64,000 bases of DNA, from NCBI RefSeq assembly GCF_011440305.1, contig NZ_JAAOIW010000022.1, forward strand, positions 1-64,000, read 5' to 3'. How positions within the stretch are numbered: position 1 is the first letter of the stretch; every line of letters begins with the position of its first letter. The position numbers and the translations under genes are program-made. Of the stretch, positions 18,787-28,131 are shown piece by piece. A model generated the notes under the pieces. The model did no database searches. It was given only the letters and a program-made list of their open reading frames with translations, and had not been told where the DNA came from. Source of the DNA: Paenibacillus agricola. GTDB lineage: Bacteria > Bacillota > Bacilli > Paenibacillales > NBRC-103111.

Positions 18787-19116
18787 TTATGGTTTACGAT
18801 TTTCTCTAAACTTGAATCCATACACATCACAAGCCTTCTTACCATCAAGTTCAATACTTTTCTGTTTACCTGTAGGATCTAAGATGTTATTCACATCCGT
18901 TATCACATGCTCCCATACCGACATGAATCTTAACGCCGCCTTCAAGTCAATATTAGAAGGGTTATACTTGTGGGGCGTTCCTGTGCTAGGAGCGTAATTA
19001 GGATCTGTTAGGTATGAGTTCACTTCAATTGGTGGTCTCTGGTCGACATATACCCGAAGGTGCTTTTTCCAACGCAATCTGTATTTTTTCTTAGATAAAT
19101 GATGATGCTTTAACAT
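18787..19116 (-). CDS. Unknown basic protein of the cassette
   Basis: 109 residues with a very basic start (MLKHHHLSKKKYRLRWKKH) and a mostly helical remainder ending CDVYGFKFRENRKP. No family recognised. It overlaps the upstream 161-residue gene by 26 bases, so the two are probably co-translated. Basic character suggests nucleic-acid binding, but this is only inference. Confidence 0.45.
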   Translation of the reverse strand: MLKHHHLSKKKYRLRWKKHLRVYVDQRPPIEVNSYLTDPNYAPSTGTPHKYNPSNIDLKAALRFMSVWEHVITDVNNILDPTGKQKSIELDGKKACDVYGFKFRENRKP

Positions 19117-19576
19117 TTTCCATTTCTACTTTGATTATTCGATCATCTATTGCTGATCTGGTTTCAGCGAACAGTTTGGCACTCTTCTCTATTACCTTCT
19201 CAATATGATGGTAGACTGATTCTGAATCGGTATCCTCATCGGCAAAGATGTGCAATCTTGGTTCTACTTGCCCTTGTTCAGGTTCTATTGGGTTGCAGGA
19301 ATCTGTGATGATCTCTATTTTGTCAACTTTATACGTAGATGGAGCTTCGTGTTGAACGTCTTCCATTACTGTATCGGGAAGCTCAATTGGAGTATCACTC
19401 TCTGTTAAGTGGAAATTGTATGTGTCATCAATGTCTATTCCGATACCAGCGTTAATCTTATCGGAGTCACCCAAGAAGAATGAGAATTGCAGATCATCGT
19501 CTGTGGGATTCTTCTGACTTGGCGAATCAATCCTTGTCTTGTTCACGATACTATATTCGTTCATTGTAGCCTTCAT
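19091..19576 (-). CDS. Unknown acidic protein, first gene of the cassette
   Basis: 161 residues, start supported by AGGAAGG about ten bases before the ATG. Acidic, low-complexity middle (DDDLQFSFFLGDSDKI; ADEDTDSESVYHHIEK) followed by a helical tail. No family recognised. It begins the minus-strand cassette and overlaps the next gene. The acidic/basic pair could form a complex. It could be an inhibitor or DNA mimic, but nothing shows this directly. Confidence 0.45.
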   Translation of the reverse strand: MKATMNEYSIVNKTRIDSPSQKNPTDDDLQFSFFLGDSDKINAGIGIDIDDTYNFHLTESDTPIELPDTVMEDVQHEAPSTYKVDKIEIITDSCNPIEPEQGQVEPRLHIFADEDTDSESVYHHIEKVIEKSAKLFAETRSAIDDRIIKVEMENVKASSFI

Positions 19577-19765
19577 TTATGATCACCTTCCTCTTGTTGT
19601 TATTACATTTTTCCAGTAATAACTCTTGAAAATGAATATCCTCAAGAACGATTACTAAATTTGTTCCTCCAACTTAATTACAACAATAAACTGAAGCCCG
19701 AATTCTCTGCTTTAATTATTCAACGAACATAAGAATATCAGTCGGAGGATTTACACTCTTAAAAA

Positions 19766-20597
19766 GGTTGTGGTGCAAGAATTAAAAAAGATAGCGATTT
19801 CCTAATAAATTGTAATTAACTATGCCGAGATCCCAAATATTTCATTAAGCCATTCAACTGCAGAGAGGACAGACGAATTATATTCGGCCTGTCCTTTCCT
19901 AATCATATGCATAGCCTCGACTCCCTTTAATGTCTGTTCTGCAGTTAGAAATGATTTGAAACCGAGCATCGGTTTTGTGATTTTCTTAACGAATCGGTGA
20001 TCTTGCTCCACAATGTTGTTTAGATATTTTGTCTGTCTAATCAAAGTTTCTTTTGGTAATAATTTACCCTTAATTAATTCTTGTATGGCTGGTGGATAGG
20101 CTGGATTTTTATCCAAGGTGATGACACGTGGGATTTGATTGTGTGGAGAGGACAAAGCTTTTGTAAAGAAACGCTTAGCCGCCGGTATATCCCGGTTTTC
20201 AGATAACATGAAATCAATGGTTTTCCCCATAGAATCAACGGCCCGATATAAATACTTCCACTGTCCTTTTACTTTTATGTAGGTTTCGTCAGTCCTCCAA
20301 GAATCATTTGTAGGTTTCAAAAAGGTACGGATTCGTTTGTCGATTTCGGGTCCAAATTCATGGACCCATCTCATGATCGTCGTATGTGAAATCTTTAATC
20401 CTCGCTCGCCCATCATTTCGACTATATCTCGATAGCTTAAACTATATTTCAAATACCACCTCACCGTTAGTAAAATGATCGCCGATTCATATTGCTTCCA
20501 TTTAAATAGATCCATTTTCGTTTCCAAAATAAGTTGCTCCATCCCATGACTTCATTATCAGTTACGTTATCATGAATTAGAGCTTTGCACCACAACC
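19766..20597 (-). mobile_element. IS6-family insertion sequence, copy 2 (intact)
   Basis: 832 bp with the same GGTTGTGGTGCAA inverted repeats as copy 1, in opposite orientation. No 8-bp duplication is visible (TTAAAAA side versus GTTCAAAT side). With copy 1 it brackets a 5.2-kb cassette, like a pseudo-composite transposon. Confidence 0.9.
19820..20542 (-). CDS. IS6-family transposase (intact)
   Basis: 240 residues, full length. Replicative DDE transposase: helix-turn-helix region near residues 35-60, WRTDETY with the first catalytic Asp, TLDKNPAYP with the second, and VEQDHRFVKK with the Glu. It differs from copy 1 at only a few residues (for example SAII for SPIT) and lacks the amber codon. 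It probably moves by cointegrate formation and could mobilise the cassette between the two copies. Confidence 0.93.
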   Translation of the reverse strand: MEQLILETKMDLFKWKQYESAIILLTVRWYLKYSLSYRDIVEMMGERGLKISHTTIMRWVHEFGPEIDKRIRTFLKPTNDSWRTDETYIKVKGQWKYLYRAVDSMGKTIDFMLSENRDIPAAKRFFTKALSSPHNQIPRVITLDKNPAYPPAIQELIKGKLLPKETLIRQTKYLNNIVEQDHRFVKKITKPMLGFKSFLTAEQTLKGVEAMHMIRKGQAEYNSSVLSAVEWLNEIFGISA

Positions 20598-21225
20598 GTT
20601 CAAATGATAGGCAACTTATAGAATCTTTAAATACATGGTAACAAAATACTTGTTTACATTCGGTTCAAACTCCTGGGTAGGGTACTTCGTATCAGACTGC
20701 TTGCTGGCCTTCAACTTTGGTTTTGTATATCTATCCCCATTTTATTGATAGGTAGGTTGGATGCTCATTTCAAGTCAGTACTGCTCTCAGTCTCGTATTT
20801 TCTTTACAGTTTTTCGATGTATGTAGTTCTATAAAACGTTTAGCTCGGTATCTTTTAATGTTGAACTTACCTTTCCGACCGTCTTTGCGCGTAGCGCCCT
20901 GCCCGCCCCCCAACCCACCGTATTGTAACTATGTACGGATCTAGTAGAAGAATTATATGCTGTTACTGGATTGTTACGTAGCAAAAAATGGACATGTATA
21001 TAGTTACAAATTCGGAATTAGCTTTCTATGTACATTCTAGATATATATTAAAGTTCCAAACATGTCGGAAGGGTCTAAATAAAGATAAATCACATCGTAT
21101 TTTGTTCCCAGTAAAGATTAAAGAGATGGCAACAAGTATTTTGTTTGCAAGTAAATATGGTATAATGATCGATAGCGAGGCTGTAAGCTTTTGAGTAGCA
21201 TACGCATGGACGATTTTTTAAGGAG
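20598..21225. other. Intergenic stretch with a likely promoter for the PadR gene
   Basis: No gene recognised. TATAAT at 21161-21166 lies 60-70 bases before the PadR-like start and is the best -10 element; its -35 is poor. AAGGAG at 21219-21224 is the ribosome site. Confidence 0.4.
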
Positions 21226-21234
21226 TTGATCAAT

Positions 21235-21621
21235 TTGAGGAATACTAATATGGAACAAAAACATGAAACATTAGGTAGTGTCGTTAAAGTTCAACAAGTC
21301 ATTGATTTTATGGTGTTAGGCGTGCTTCAGCAACAAGGTAAACAGTATAACAACCAAATGGAGCAATTTATTCTTCGTAAGCTTGACGGTACCGGCGTTA
21401 ATAATGCGTATTTAACAACGCGGCTGCAGTTCCTATTTGATAAAGGTCATGTGGATCGCTGGTGGGATGGCGATAAGCGTTTTAATCGTTTCTATTCGAT
21501 TACAGGCAGTGGTGTTACTTATTTTCTACAGCTGAAGCTTGAGCTTCCTGAACGTGTGGAATTGGCACAAAAGGTTTATCGTCAATTCGATTCCTACATA
21601 CATGAATTTGATGGCCATTAG
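21235..21621 (+). CDS. PadR-like transcriptional regulator
   Basis: About 128 residues from TTG at 21235 (ten bases after AAGGAG); a TTG at 21226 and an ATG at 21250 are alternatives. Winged-helix pattern of the PadR type: VIDFMVLGVLQQQGKQYN, TTRLQFLFDKGHVDRWWD and FNRFYSITGSGVTYF. Followed 18 bases later by a Rad52-like gene, so it probably forms an operon with it and controls it. Ligand unknown. Confidence 0.6.
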   Translation: MRNTNMEQKHETLGSVVKVQQVIDFMVLGVLQQQGKQYNNQMEQFILRKLDGTGVNNAYLTTRLQFLFDKGHVDRWWDGDKRFNRFYSITGSGVTYFLQLKLELPERVELAQKVYRQFDSYIHEFDGH

Positions 21622-21639
21622 AAAGAGAGGTAACGGTTC

Positions 21640-22302
21640 ATGGATTTGGATTATGAGAAGATTGTTAGTGACCTTAAAATGGCTTTTCCTGCAGGTACAG
21701 TACAATTTCAAAATGGGGGTATGGCTTACATTCCTAATCAGGTGTACACTGACCGAATCGAGCAAGCTACCAGCAGCCGCTGGAGTCTGGAGCTGCGGGA
21801 AACCGACATTAATCTCTCAGGACATTATGTAAAGGCCGTGGTTCGGGTACAAATCGGTGCTTATTTTCGGGATGGTTATGGATTGCAAAAGCTTGAGGCT
21901 GGAAAAGCATTATTAGAAGATCAGCTAGCTCCAGCCTTAGATCTGGCAGTGAATCGTGCCTTTATTCATGCCGTCGATAAGTGGCAAATGGGTTGGCGTG
22001 ATCTGGCACCCCATCGAAAAAATGACTGGGGCAATAACCCGGCTCTGAAGCATCTTTTAAATGTTGAGTCTGGCTTAAAAAAGCCTGGTCAAAATAATCT
22101 TCAGCCGTCGTTAAGGGAAATCCACCACTGTATAAACTGCAAACAAGAACTATCCAATGAGGAATGGGATGCCCTAGGACAAATCACAAATCTTAACCGT
22201 AATAAATTAACTTATTGCTATCCTCACATACCCAACCATTACAAACGGCTTCTTCCTGATAAAGTGAGGAAAATATTTGAACCTACATGGAAACCTGAAT
22301 AA
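21640..22302 (+). CDS. Rad52/Rad22-like single-strand annealing protein
   Basis: 220 residues, start preceded by GAGAGG. The pattern AYIPNQVYTDRIEQ, VVRVQIGAYFRDGYG and LAVNRAFIHAVDKWQMG follows the Rad52-type annealing core (YI..v.DR, V.VtIG..rdG.G, A..RAF..A....G). The C-terminal part has a CINCKQELS pair that may belong to a small zinc site. Such proteins promote annealing of single strands and are typical of phages and plasmids. The assignment rests on pattern recognition only; a search is needed to confirm it. Follows a PadR-like regulator. Confidence 0.5.
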   Translation: MDLDYEKIVSDLKMAFPAGTVQFQNGGMAYIPNQVYTDRIEQATSSRWSLELRETDINLSGHYVKAVVRVQIGAYFRDGYGLQKLEAGKALLEDQLAPALDLAVNRAFIHAVDKWQMGWRDLAPHRKNDWGNNPALKHLLNVESGLKKPGQNNLQPSLREIHHCINCKQELSNEEWDALGQITNLNRNKLTYCYPHIPNHYKRLLPDKVRKIFEPTWKPE

Positions 22303-22435
22303 ATATGGAGAGGTGGATTTACATGGAAGGTTACGGAATGAAAAGTGAGCAATGAAGCTGAATTGTTACGCTACATGCTCTCTAGAACACCTGTTATGAT
22401 CGTTGAAAGTCATCACTATAAATTGGTATTGAATT

Positions 22436-22560
22436 GAATTATCCTGCCCTTGCGTATTATGAGGTCACCAGAACTTTCTGGTAGGAGGTTATTCTCCACA
22501 TACACATACGGATTCATGCTCACGGGGCGGTTCGGGAAGCCCTCTAATAGATCCTCCTGG
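22436..22560 (+). repeat. Fragment resembling an IS110 left end
   Basis: TATCCTGCCCTTGCGTATTATGAGGTCACCAG and the following TTCTGG stem resemble the start of the IS110 non-coding region at 39545 (CTGCCCGTTCGTATTATGAGG, split here by mismatches). No transposase follows, so this is at most a decayed end. Confidence 0.35.
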
Positions 22561-22854
22561 ATAAAGAGCTGATACCCGCGTTAACAAGCCTCAAACACTG
22601 TGTCTTCAGCGATGATATTTTGGCCACCAAATTAGTTTTGAATAGCTGATCTAGGCTATTGCACTCATTGAAGTGTTTATAGCGGTTGCGGTAATGGATC
22701 TGATTCCCAACCACCAATAAACACATCACGAAACGGGGAAAATCGTACGAGCTAAGCTTCGCTGCATGAAAAAGCCGGTTCCTTTACTCTACAAGAGAAG
22801 CCAGTTTTCGCAAGCACTCAGTTTCAACTCCCTCGGTACGATTCAGTGTTCTCA

Positions 22855-23345
22855 TGAATGCTCGCTTATTGCAGAATTTCACCCAGTGGGTAAGGAGTTA
22901 AAGACAAAATGAGGGGCACTGTCATAGACTTCGGTAATATGAAGGCATACGGGAATAGAGGGAGCGTAGAATTGTCCCATATATTCCCATTCTAATGCAC
23001 GCATTCTCCACATTACCCCTAGAGGCTTTCACTCCCATGCCTCAACGGGTCTATGCCCTCTCATTCCTCCCTCAGAATGATGAGATTTTCTTACGTATGC
23101 TCGCTTGTTCGCAGGATTTCACATCTCATAGTAGTGGTGAACGAATGAATCAGATAGTGATGGGAGTCCCCTAGAAACATGAGGGCATGCGGAAACAGAG
23201 GGATCGTCATCTTTTCCCATATCGTTCCATATCCTGCACACTGCTCCATGCTACTCTCGGTGGCTCTCCCTCCCATGACTCAACGGGTCATAATACCCTG
23301 TCATTCCATCGTTATACCTGTCCAAGAGATGGAGGCTGATCTGCT
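22855..23345. repeat. Two tandem diverged copies of an IS1111-type non-coding end
   Basis: Copy A (about 22855-23085) and copy B (about 23098-23345) share GCTCGCTT..GCAG.ATTTCAC, ATGAGGGCATGCGGAA-like, TTTTCCCATAT, CTCCCATGACTCAACGGGT and CCCTNTCATTCC blocks. A third relative lies at 42100-42312 beside an IS1111-group transposase. In the IS1111 group the non-coding end beyond the transposase stop encodes the seeker/bridge RNA. Here it lies downstream of the minus-strand remnant at 23455-23720. Confidence 0.55.
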
Positions 23346-23424
23346 TCGTTCACGGGTCTGTGCCCTTAAGGAATGAGAATTCAGTACTCGGGTGCTTTCT
23401 TTGTCCGAAATCCTGCGAACAAGC
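23103..23424. repeat. 18-bp perfect inverted repeat bracketing copy B
   Basis: GCTTGTTCGCAGGATTTC at 23103-23120 and its exact reverse complement at 23407-23424 enclose about 286 bases, including tandem copy B. This could be a small non-autonomous element or subterminal repeats of the IS1111-type end. Confidence 0.6.
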
Positions 23425-23454
23425 CAACTTACGTCTTTTATTAAGCTATTTTAC

Positions 23455-23720
23455 TCAAGCTGCAGTAGTAGCAGTAATAACTTTCTCAGGAATGTAAGTT
23501 TGTTCTTGACGAACAATGCCTACCAGAACTCGTGCTAATTTCCCACATAGTTTAATGATAGAATGTATCTTTTTCATCTTTTTAGTTCGAGTGTAGTGGT
23601 GGTGAAGCGATCGAAATTCCTCATTATTTACAACTAAGTGCAATACGGCTAAGTATAAGAACTTTCGAAGACCGGAGCGCCCTCGTTTGGTAATACGAAC
23701 CAGCCCTTTATGATCGGAGC
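23455..23720 (-). pseudogene. IS110-family (IS1111 group) transposase C-terminal remnant
   Basis: The minus strand reads GSDHKGLVRITKRGRSGLRK, then RSLHHHYTRTKKMKK and LCGKLARVLVGIVR before a stop. This matches the last 85 residues of the IS1111-group transposase at 42313-43585. The N-terminal DEDD domain is gone; the sequence switches at about 23720 to an IS4-type transposase on the opposite strand. Its downstream side holds the tandem non-coding copies. Confidence 0.7.
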
Positions 23721-23723
23721 CAG

Positions 23724-24335
23724 TTGGATGCCTTGGTCGATGAAGTCGGCCTCACGTATGTGTTCGACCGTGGTTACCTCGATTATGCCAGATTCGATGA
23801 CTACTGTGACCGCGGCATTTTCTTTGTCACTCGAACGAAGAAAAACGCAGTGATCCGCCCGATTGAAACCTTCATGCTACCCGCAGATAGCGGTGTACTC
23901 ACGGACGAAATGGTCGTCATAGGAACGCCACAGAAGCGAATGGAGAACGTATTGCGCCTGATCCACAGCGTAGACTCCGAAGGGAATCCCGTCGCTATTC
24001 TAACGAACCGATTCGATCTGAGTGCGGATGAAATCGGGCAGATTTACCGCGAACGATGGGCGATAGAGACTTTTTTTAAGTGGATGAAGCAGCATGTTCG
24101 GATCAGGAACTTTTACGGAACGAGCGAACGGGCGGTAATGAACCAAGTATGGATGGCACTGATTGCCTTTTGTCTGCTCGTATTAATGAAGATAGAGACG
24201 GGTACGAAACATAGCCTGTTGGATCTATGTCGTTGGCTTAAAGTGTTGCTCTGGAAATCCGAACAGGAATGGGTAACACGCATACATTACAAGCCCCTTC
24301 GCTCATCGGCAGGAAGACGAAGCAAACGAAGCTAA
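23724..24335 (+). pseudogene. IS4-family transposase, C-terminal half
   Basis: About 200 codons: FDRGYLDYARFDDYCDRGI (second catalytic Asp region), and YRERWAIETFFKWMKQHV, the Y-x2-R-x3-E-x6-K signature of IS4 transposases. The N-terminal half with the first Asp is missing, so it is inactive. It is clearly a different IS4 lineage from the fragments at 5690 and 55859. It abuts the IS1111-type remnant on its left without any recognisable terminal repeat. Confidence 0.75.
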
Positions 24336-24471
24336 TTTTCCATCTCCCTTGATCTTATATATATTACATAAACTACCAAATGGACAGGTTACCTCTCAGA
24401 GGAGATCAACTTTTTGGTATACGCAGTCAAATCATTGTTCAGAATATTTCGACTACTAATGCGGATGAGTT

Positions 24472-24990
24472 TTATGCAACGCTAGTGATTTTCTTTACAA
24501 TAAACTGCTCATTTTCTCCCACAATATTTTGTGCGTAGGTCGCTTGTAAAGGCAATGAAGAAATACCTAGCTCTTTCTCCAGTATCACTTTTGGTGTAAC
24601 AAAAATATTGGTAGGATCTACTTTCCATTTTGCTCCCTCCAATACCACATCATAAGGAATTACAGGATATTCTTTACCATTTTGAGTCTTCTTTACTTGA
24701 ACTTCATATTTTAAATCATCGATTTTCTGAGATTTAATGATTTCAAATTCAATTTTCTCCTCATTTAAGTTAGAAGCTACATATTTTGTGCTGTCTTCCT
24801 CAGAATGTGCCACATTATTTAAATACTTTACAGAATCTTTTTGATTCAAACTATCAAAAAAATCTTTGACTGTTTGCTCCACAACTTGGCTATCTGTGAT
24901 GCTTAATTTGGCGAAATCAGAGACGTTTTGATGATTTAAACCCTCAGTATACTTTTGAACTGGTGCCGGAGAAGCAAATGCAGATACGTT
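24472..24990 (-). pseudogene. Secreted or lipoprotein-like protein lacking its start
   Basis: An open frame reads from a stop near 25010 through KTALTNVSAFASPAPVQKY (looks like the end of a signal peptide) and VEQTVKDFFDSLNQKD to a stop at 24472. The segment FFDSLNQKD...YLNNVA resembles NTF2-like or DUF4878-type lipoproteins, but this is weak. The start codon and n-region of the signal peptide are missing. An ATG at 24882 would make a 136-residue cytoplasmic product, which is less likely. Confidence 0.4.
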
Positions 24991-25084
24991 AGTGAGTGCT
25001 GTCTTGATATAAATTTAATTTTTTTCCAAGAGTGAAGTGTTTCTCCATGGTAATCCTGCCGCAAATCCATGCTTGGCATCCGTA

Positions 25085-25500
25085 ACGATCATGAATTTCC
25101 TCGTATTTTTTGGTGAAGTATGCCATCGTGGCTTGCCTGCAGGGATTGCAATCTGTTCAAACCAGCTGTCTTTTGTAGCACTATGCCAGTTTTAACACCA
25201 TCATGGGTAACAATAAGAGGTTTTCCTTCTTCTTGGTACCAACCTTCGCCACCATTACTAATAAAAGCTGAAATCCATCACGATGAATATGCCAGTTATT
25301 TCTGCATCCTGGTTCAAAAGTACAACACCTACGCTCACTTTAGGATCAGCAATTAATTTTTTTAAGAAAACTTTGTCCCACAAAATATTGTGCGTATGCT
25401 TCATTTTTTTCACCCACTGGGAAAATAACGCCGTTTTTACTTCTTCATGTTTTGCCTTTTTGGTTCCTCCAAAAAATATTATTAATATTGTATCTTCTTG
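25085..25500 (-). pseudogene. Cupin-domain protein, frameshifted
   Basis: Minus-strand pieces in different frames read PVGEKNEAYAQYFVGQSFL, KLIADPKVSVGVVLLNQ, HIHRDGFQ, SNGGEGWYQEEGKPL, VTHDGVKT and AIPAGKPRWHTS. They match in order the small cupins of carboxymuconolactone-decarboxylase-type loci. Several frame changes and missing pieces (the EPG..NWH stretch) show that it is dead. It sits directly downstream of an aldo/keto reductase, a common partnership. Confidence 0.55.
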
Positions 25501-25539
25501 CTGATCAATTGCAATAAAAAGTCCCCATTCATTACCTGT

Positions 25540-26403
25540 TCACTTTAATTTCCCGCCAAATACCGGGAAGAAGCTATGCTCACCATAATTCTGGATGTGC
25601 TCTACATTTTTCAAAGTCTTCATATCTGCATCGCTGATAACAATATCAAGCTCTGCATTGATTCTCATGTGATCTGGATTTGCGGTCTTAGGAATGACTA
25701 CAAGACCAAGCTGGATATCATAACGCAGGCAAAGCTGAGCAACAGATACTCCATACTTATCAGCTATTACCTTAACCTCTGCATGATCAAGGATTGCACC
25801 GTGTGCAATTGGTGAATATGCCTCTACCATGATGTCATTCTTCTGGCAAAATTCAATTAGTTCCAAAGGAGTACTGCTTACATGTGCCAATATCTGATTT
25901 GCCATAGGCTTGATCTCACAACTTGCAAGAATATTCTCTACATCATCTTGAAGGAAGTTAGAAAGACCGATTGCCTTTACTTTGCCTGTCTTATAAGCAT
26001 CCTCCATTGCTTTCCATACTTCTTTGTTTTCCTCGAAGTAACGGTTCTCCTCACGGAACTCCTTCCAAGGCTGTGGGCTGTGGATAATCAGAAGGTCAAT
26101 GTAATCCAGTCCCATTTTTGCTAAAGACTCATCAATGGACTGCGTAACTGCATCATAGTTCTTTGCTTCTGCAGCAACCTTTGTCGTAATGAAAAGTTCT
26201 TCTCTTGCGACACCACAGGAACGGATTCCTTCGCCTACACCAGCTTCATTCCTATAAGCCTGAGCAGTATCTATATGGCGATATCCGATAGATACCGCAT
26301 CACGTAATGCCTGTGCTGCCTGTTCATCGTCAAACAGCCAGGTACCAAGACCTAATTTGGGAATTTTTACACCATTTGATAACTGGTAAGTTTCGTTAAA
26401 CAT
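25540..26403 (-). CDS. Aldo/keto reductase
   Basis: 287 residues, full length, AAAGGAG upstream of ATG. NAD(P)H-dependent carbonyl reductase with a TIM-barrel fold. Motifs: LGLGTWLF, the catalytic Asp and Tyr in DTAQAYRNEAGVG, Lys in ITTKV, His in IIHSPQPW, GLSNF, and the nucleotide-binding VIPKTANPDHMRIN near the end. It belongs to the 2,5-diketogluconate-reductase-like branch, distinct from the two larger reductases at 27-30.6 kb. A copy of its 5' end is found at 26761-26850. Confidence 0.9.
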   Translation of the reverse strand: MFNETYQLSNGVKIPKLGLGTWLFDDEQAAQALRDAVSIGYRHIDTAQAYRNEAGVGEGIRSCGVAREELFITTKVAAEAKNYDAVTQSIDESLAKMGLDYIDLLIIHSPQPWKEFREENRYFEENKEVWKAMEDAYKTGKVKAIGLSNFLQDDVENILASCEIKPMANQILAHVSSTPLELIEFCQKNDIMVEAYSPIAHGAILDHAEVKVIADKYGVSVAQLCLRYDIQLGLVVIPKTANPDHMRINAELDIVISDADMKTLKNVEHIQNYGEHSFFPVFGGKLK

Positions 26404-26591
26404 GTTTTTGTCTCCTTTGCATTGTTATATTTTTTGTAGTACCTTGACCTATATACTTGGTTTTCCCATTTCTCATTAAACAGAGATGCTTGAAGAACCC
26501 GGAAATCCGGGCCGGGTCTGCAGTTTAACCTGGTCGCTCTCGCTCCAGAAGCCTCCGGAATTATGCTGATCTTGTAAGAGCCAGTTGATTG

Positions 26592-26760
26592 TTAAGGGGA
26601 ACAGGAGCAATCACCTTCTGTGGGCGGAATCATTTGAGCCACAGTGATCGCAAGTAAGCTAAGAATACCGATACCCACAAAGATGACCTTCCAGCCGAAT
26701 GCTGCAGCCACAAAACGACCTATGGGTACACCGGCAATAAGAGATGCACTAAATCCAACA
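26592..26760 (-). pseudogene. MFS transporter fragment
   Basis: The minus strand reads VGFSASLIAGVPIGRFVA, AFGWKVIFVGIGIL and AQMIPPTEGDCSCSP before a stop at 26592. This matches the segment around transmembrane helices 5-6 of AraJ-like major facilitator transporters. No start and no further helices. It is joined directly to the duplicated reductase 5' end, so a deletion or recombination created the junction at about 26761. Confidence 0.6.
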
Positions 26761-26850
26761 TATAAGCCTGAGCAGTATCAATATGGAATTTCTACGCCAT
26801 TTGATAATCTGTAAGTTTCGTTAAACATGTTTTAATCTCCTTTGCATTGT
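26761..26850 (-). repeat. Partial duplicate of the aldo/keto reductase 5' end
   Basis: TATAAGCCTGAGCAGTATC, CGCCATTTGATAA and GTAAGTTTCGTTAAACATG with the following TCTCCTTTGCATTGTTATAT repeat the start of the reductase at 26250-26435, with an internal deletion of about 80 bases. This shows that the reductase region was duplicated and then eroded. Confidence 0.75.
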
Positions 26851-26859
26851 TATATTGCA

Positions 26860-26923
26860 ATTTCGGAACGGTTACTTCTTCTACGCTAACATCACCAGTA
26901 GCGTAAATGAAATTTGCTTTCAT
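26860..26923 (-). pseudogene. Alcohol dehydrogenase-like N-terminal scrap
   Basis: After AGGTGG and nine bases an ATG opens MKANFIYATGDVSVEEVTVP, the typical first strand of zinc-type alcohol dehydrogenases and quinone reductases. It then runs into the duplicated reductase leader. Only about 22 codons remain. Confidence 0.45.
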
Positions 26924-27012
26924 TCCAATTAACCACCTATTCTTTCACCTTTTCTTTAATGAAACTTTTTGTTTTTGATTTGATCGGTCGGCAGAATTCG
27001 GAACTTCATTGC

Positions 27013-27995
27013 TTATTTGCCGGTCCTCTTCTTCTCTGCTTCAGGATAACGGTCACCAACAATTAGGATCTTGGCGATTTCTTCATTGACCTCCATCATC
27101 TCCTGCTCAGTAAAAACGATATCAGTTGATGCAACATTTTCTGAGATTCTGCTGATGTTTGTTGTCCCAGGAATTGGAACAACAAAGGACTTCTGGGAAA
27201 GTATCCATGCAAGTGCTATTTGTGCAGGGGTTACATTTTTCCACTTAGCCAATTTATTCAAAAAATCAATGATTACCTGATTTGCTTCCATTGAATCCTT
27301 AGTAAACCGAGGAAGCTCCCCTCGGTTGTCATTCTCGGTGAAGGATGTATTCTTGTCTAATTTCCCGGTGAGAAATCCACGTCCCAGAGGGCTATAGGCA
27401 ACAAAGCCAATCCCCAATTCTTCGAGTACAGGGAAAATGTTATTCTCTACTTCTCGCCACCAAATCGAATACTCACTCTCCACTGCCGCCAGTGGTTCAA
27501 CGCAGTGCGCACGGCGGATGGTTTCAGCACTTGCCTCTGACAACCCCCAATGGATTATTTTTCCATCTTTTTTTAGCTGTTGCATAGTCAACGCAACTTC
27601 TTCAATTGGAACCTTTGGGTCTACACGATGGATATAGTATAAATCGATATAATCCGTTCGCAATCTTTTTAAAGACCCTTCAACCGAACGGATTATGGAC
27701 TCTGGTCGGCTGTCAAGCTCATTTGTTAAACCATTGATCTTAAAGCCGCCTTTTGACGCAATCTGTACCATACTTCGATGACCTGCAAGCGCCTCACCAA
27801 CAAGCTCTTCATTTGTGTAAGGCCCATAAACTTCTGCTGTATCATACATGGTAATGCCAGCATCAATAGCGGAGTGCACTACCCGAATCATTTCATTACG
27901 GTCTTTTGCCGGACCCCGATGATAGTTTAGCCCCATACATCCAATCCAAGCACTGAGGTTTCCAATCCATTGTTTCCCAATATTCTTTTCTCCAT
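27013..27995 (-). pseudogene. Aldo/keto reductase with an N-terminal frameshift
   Basis: The true start is the ATG at 27995 after AAGGGAAGGG, reading MEKRILGNNGLETSVLGL. One base is missing near 27947 (GGATTGGATG where GGATTGGGATG is needed), after which the rest of a normal reductase follows: CMGLNYHRGPAKDRNEM, DTAEVYGPYTNEELVG, ASKGGF, YYIHRVDP, GLSEAS, YSPLGRGFLTGK and VPIPGTT. The frame from 27936 alone would give 307 residues lacking the first beta strand. It is about 75% identical to the reductase at 29648-30628. Confidence 0.8.
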
Positions 27996-28131
27996 AACCC
28001 TTCCCTTTCTTTAATCGTATTTGTAAATCAAGCCTTCAAGCTTGTGTGAAAATATTGAGCTCAAAACATAAAACTTCTCATTCAAAAATTATTCTTTAAA
28101 TTTCCCAATAAACAATTTCACATTAACCAGC

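Noticed and set aside
22544-22729. 61-codon minus-strand ORF (YRNRYKHFNECNSLDQLF)
   Set aside because: It has some transposase-like character but no family could be named and no catalytic motif is visible; probably part of a decayed IS.
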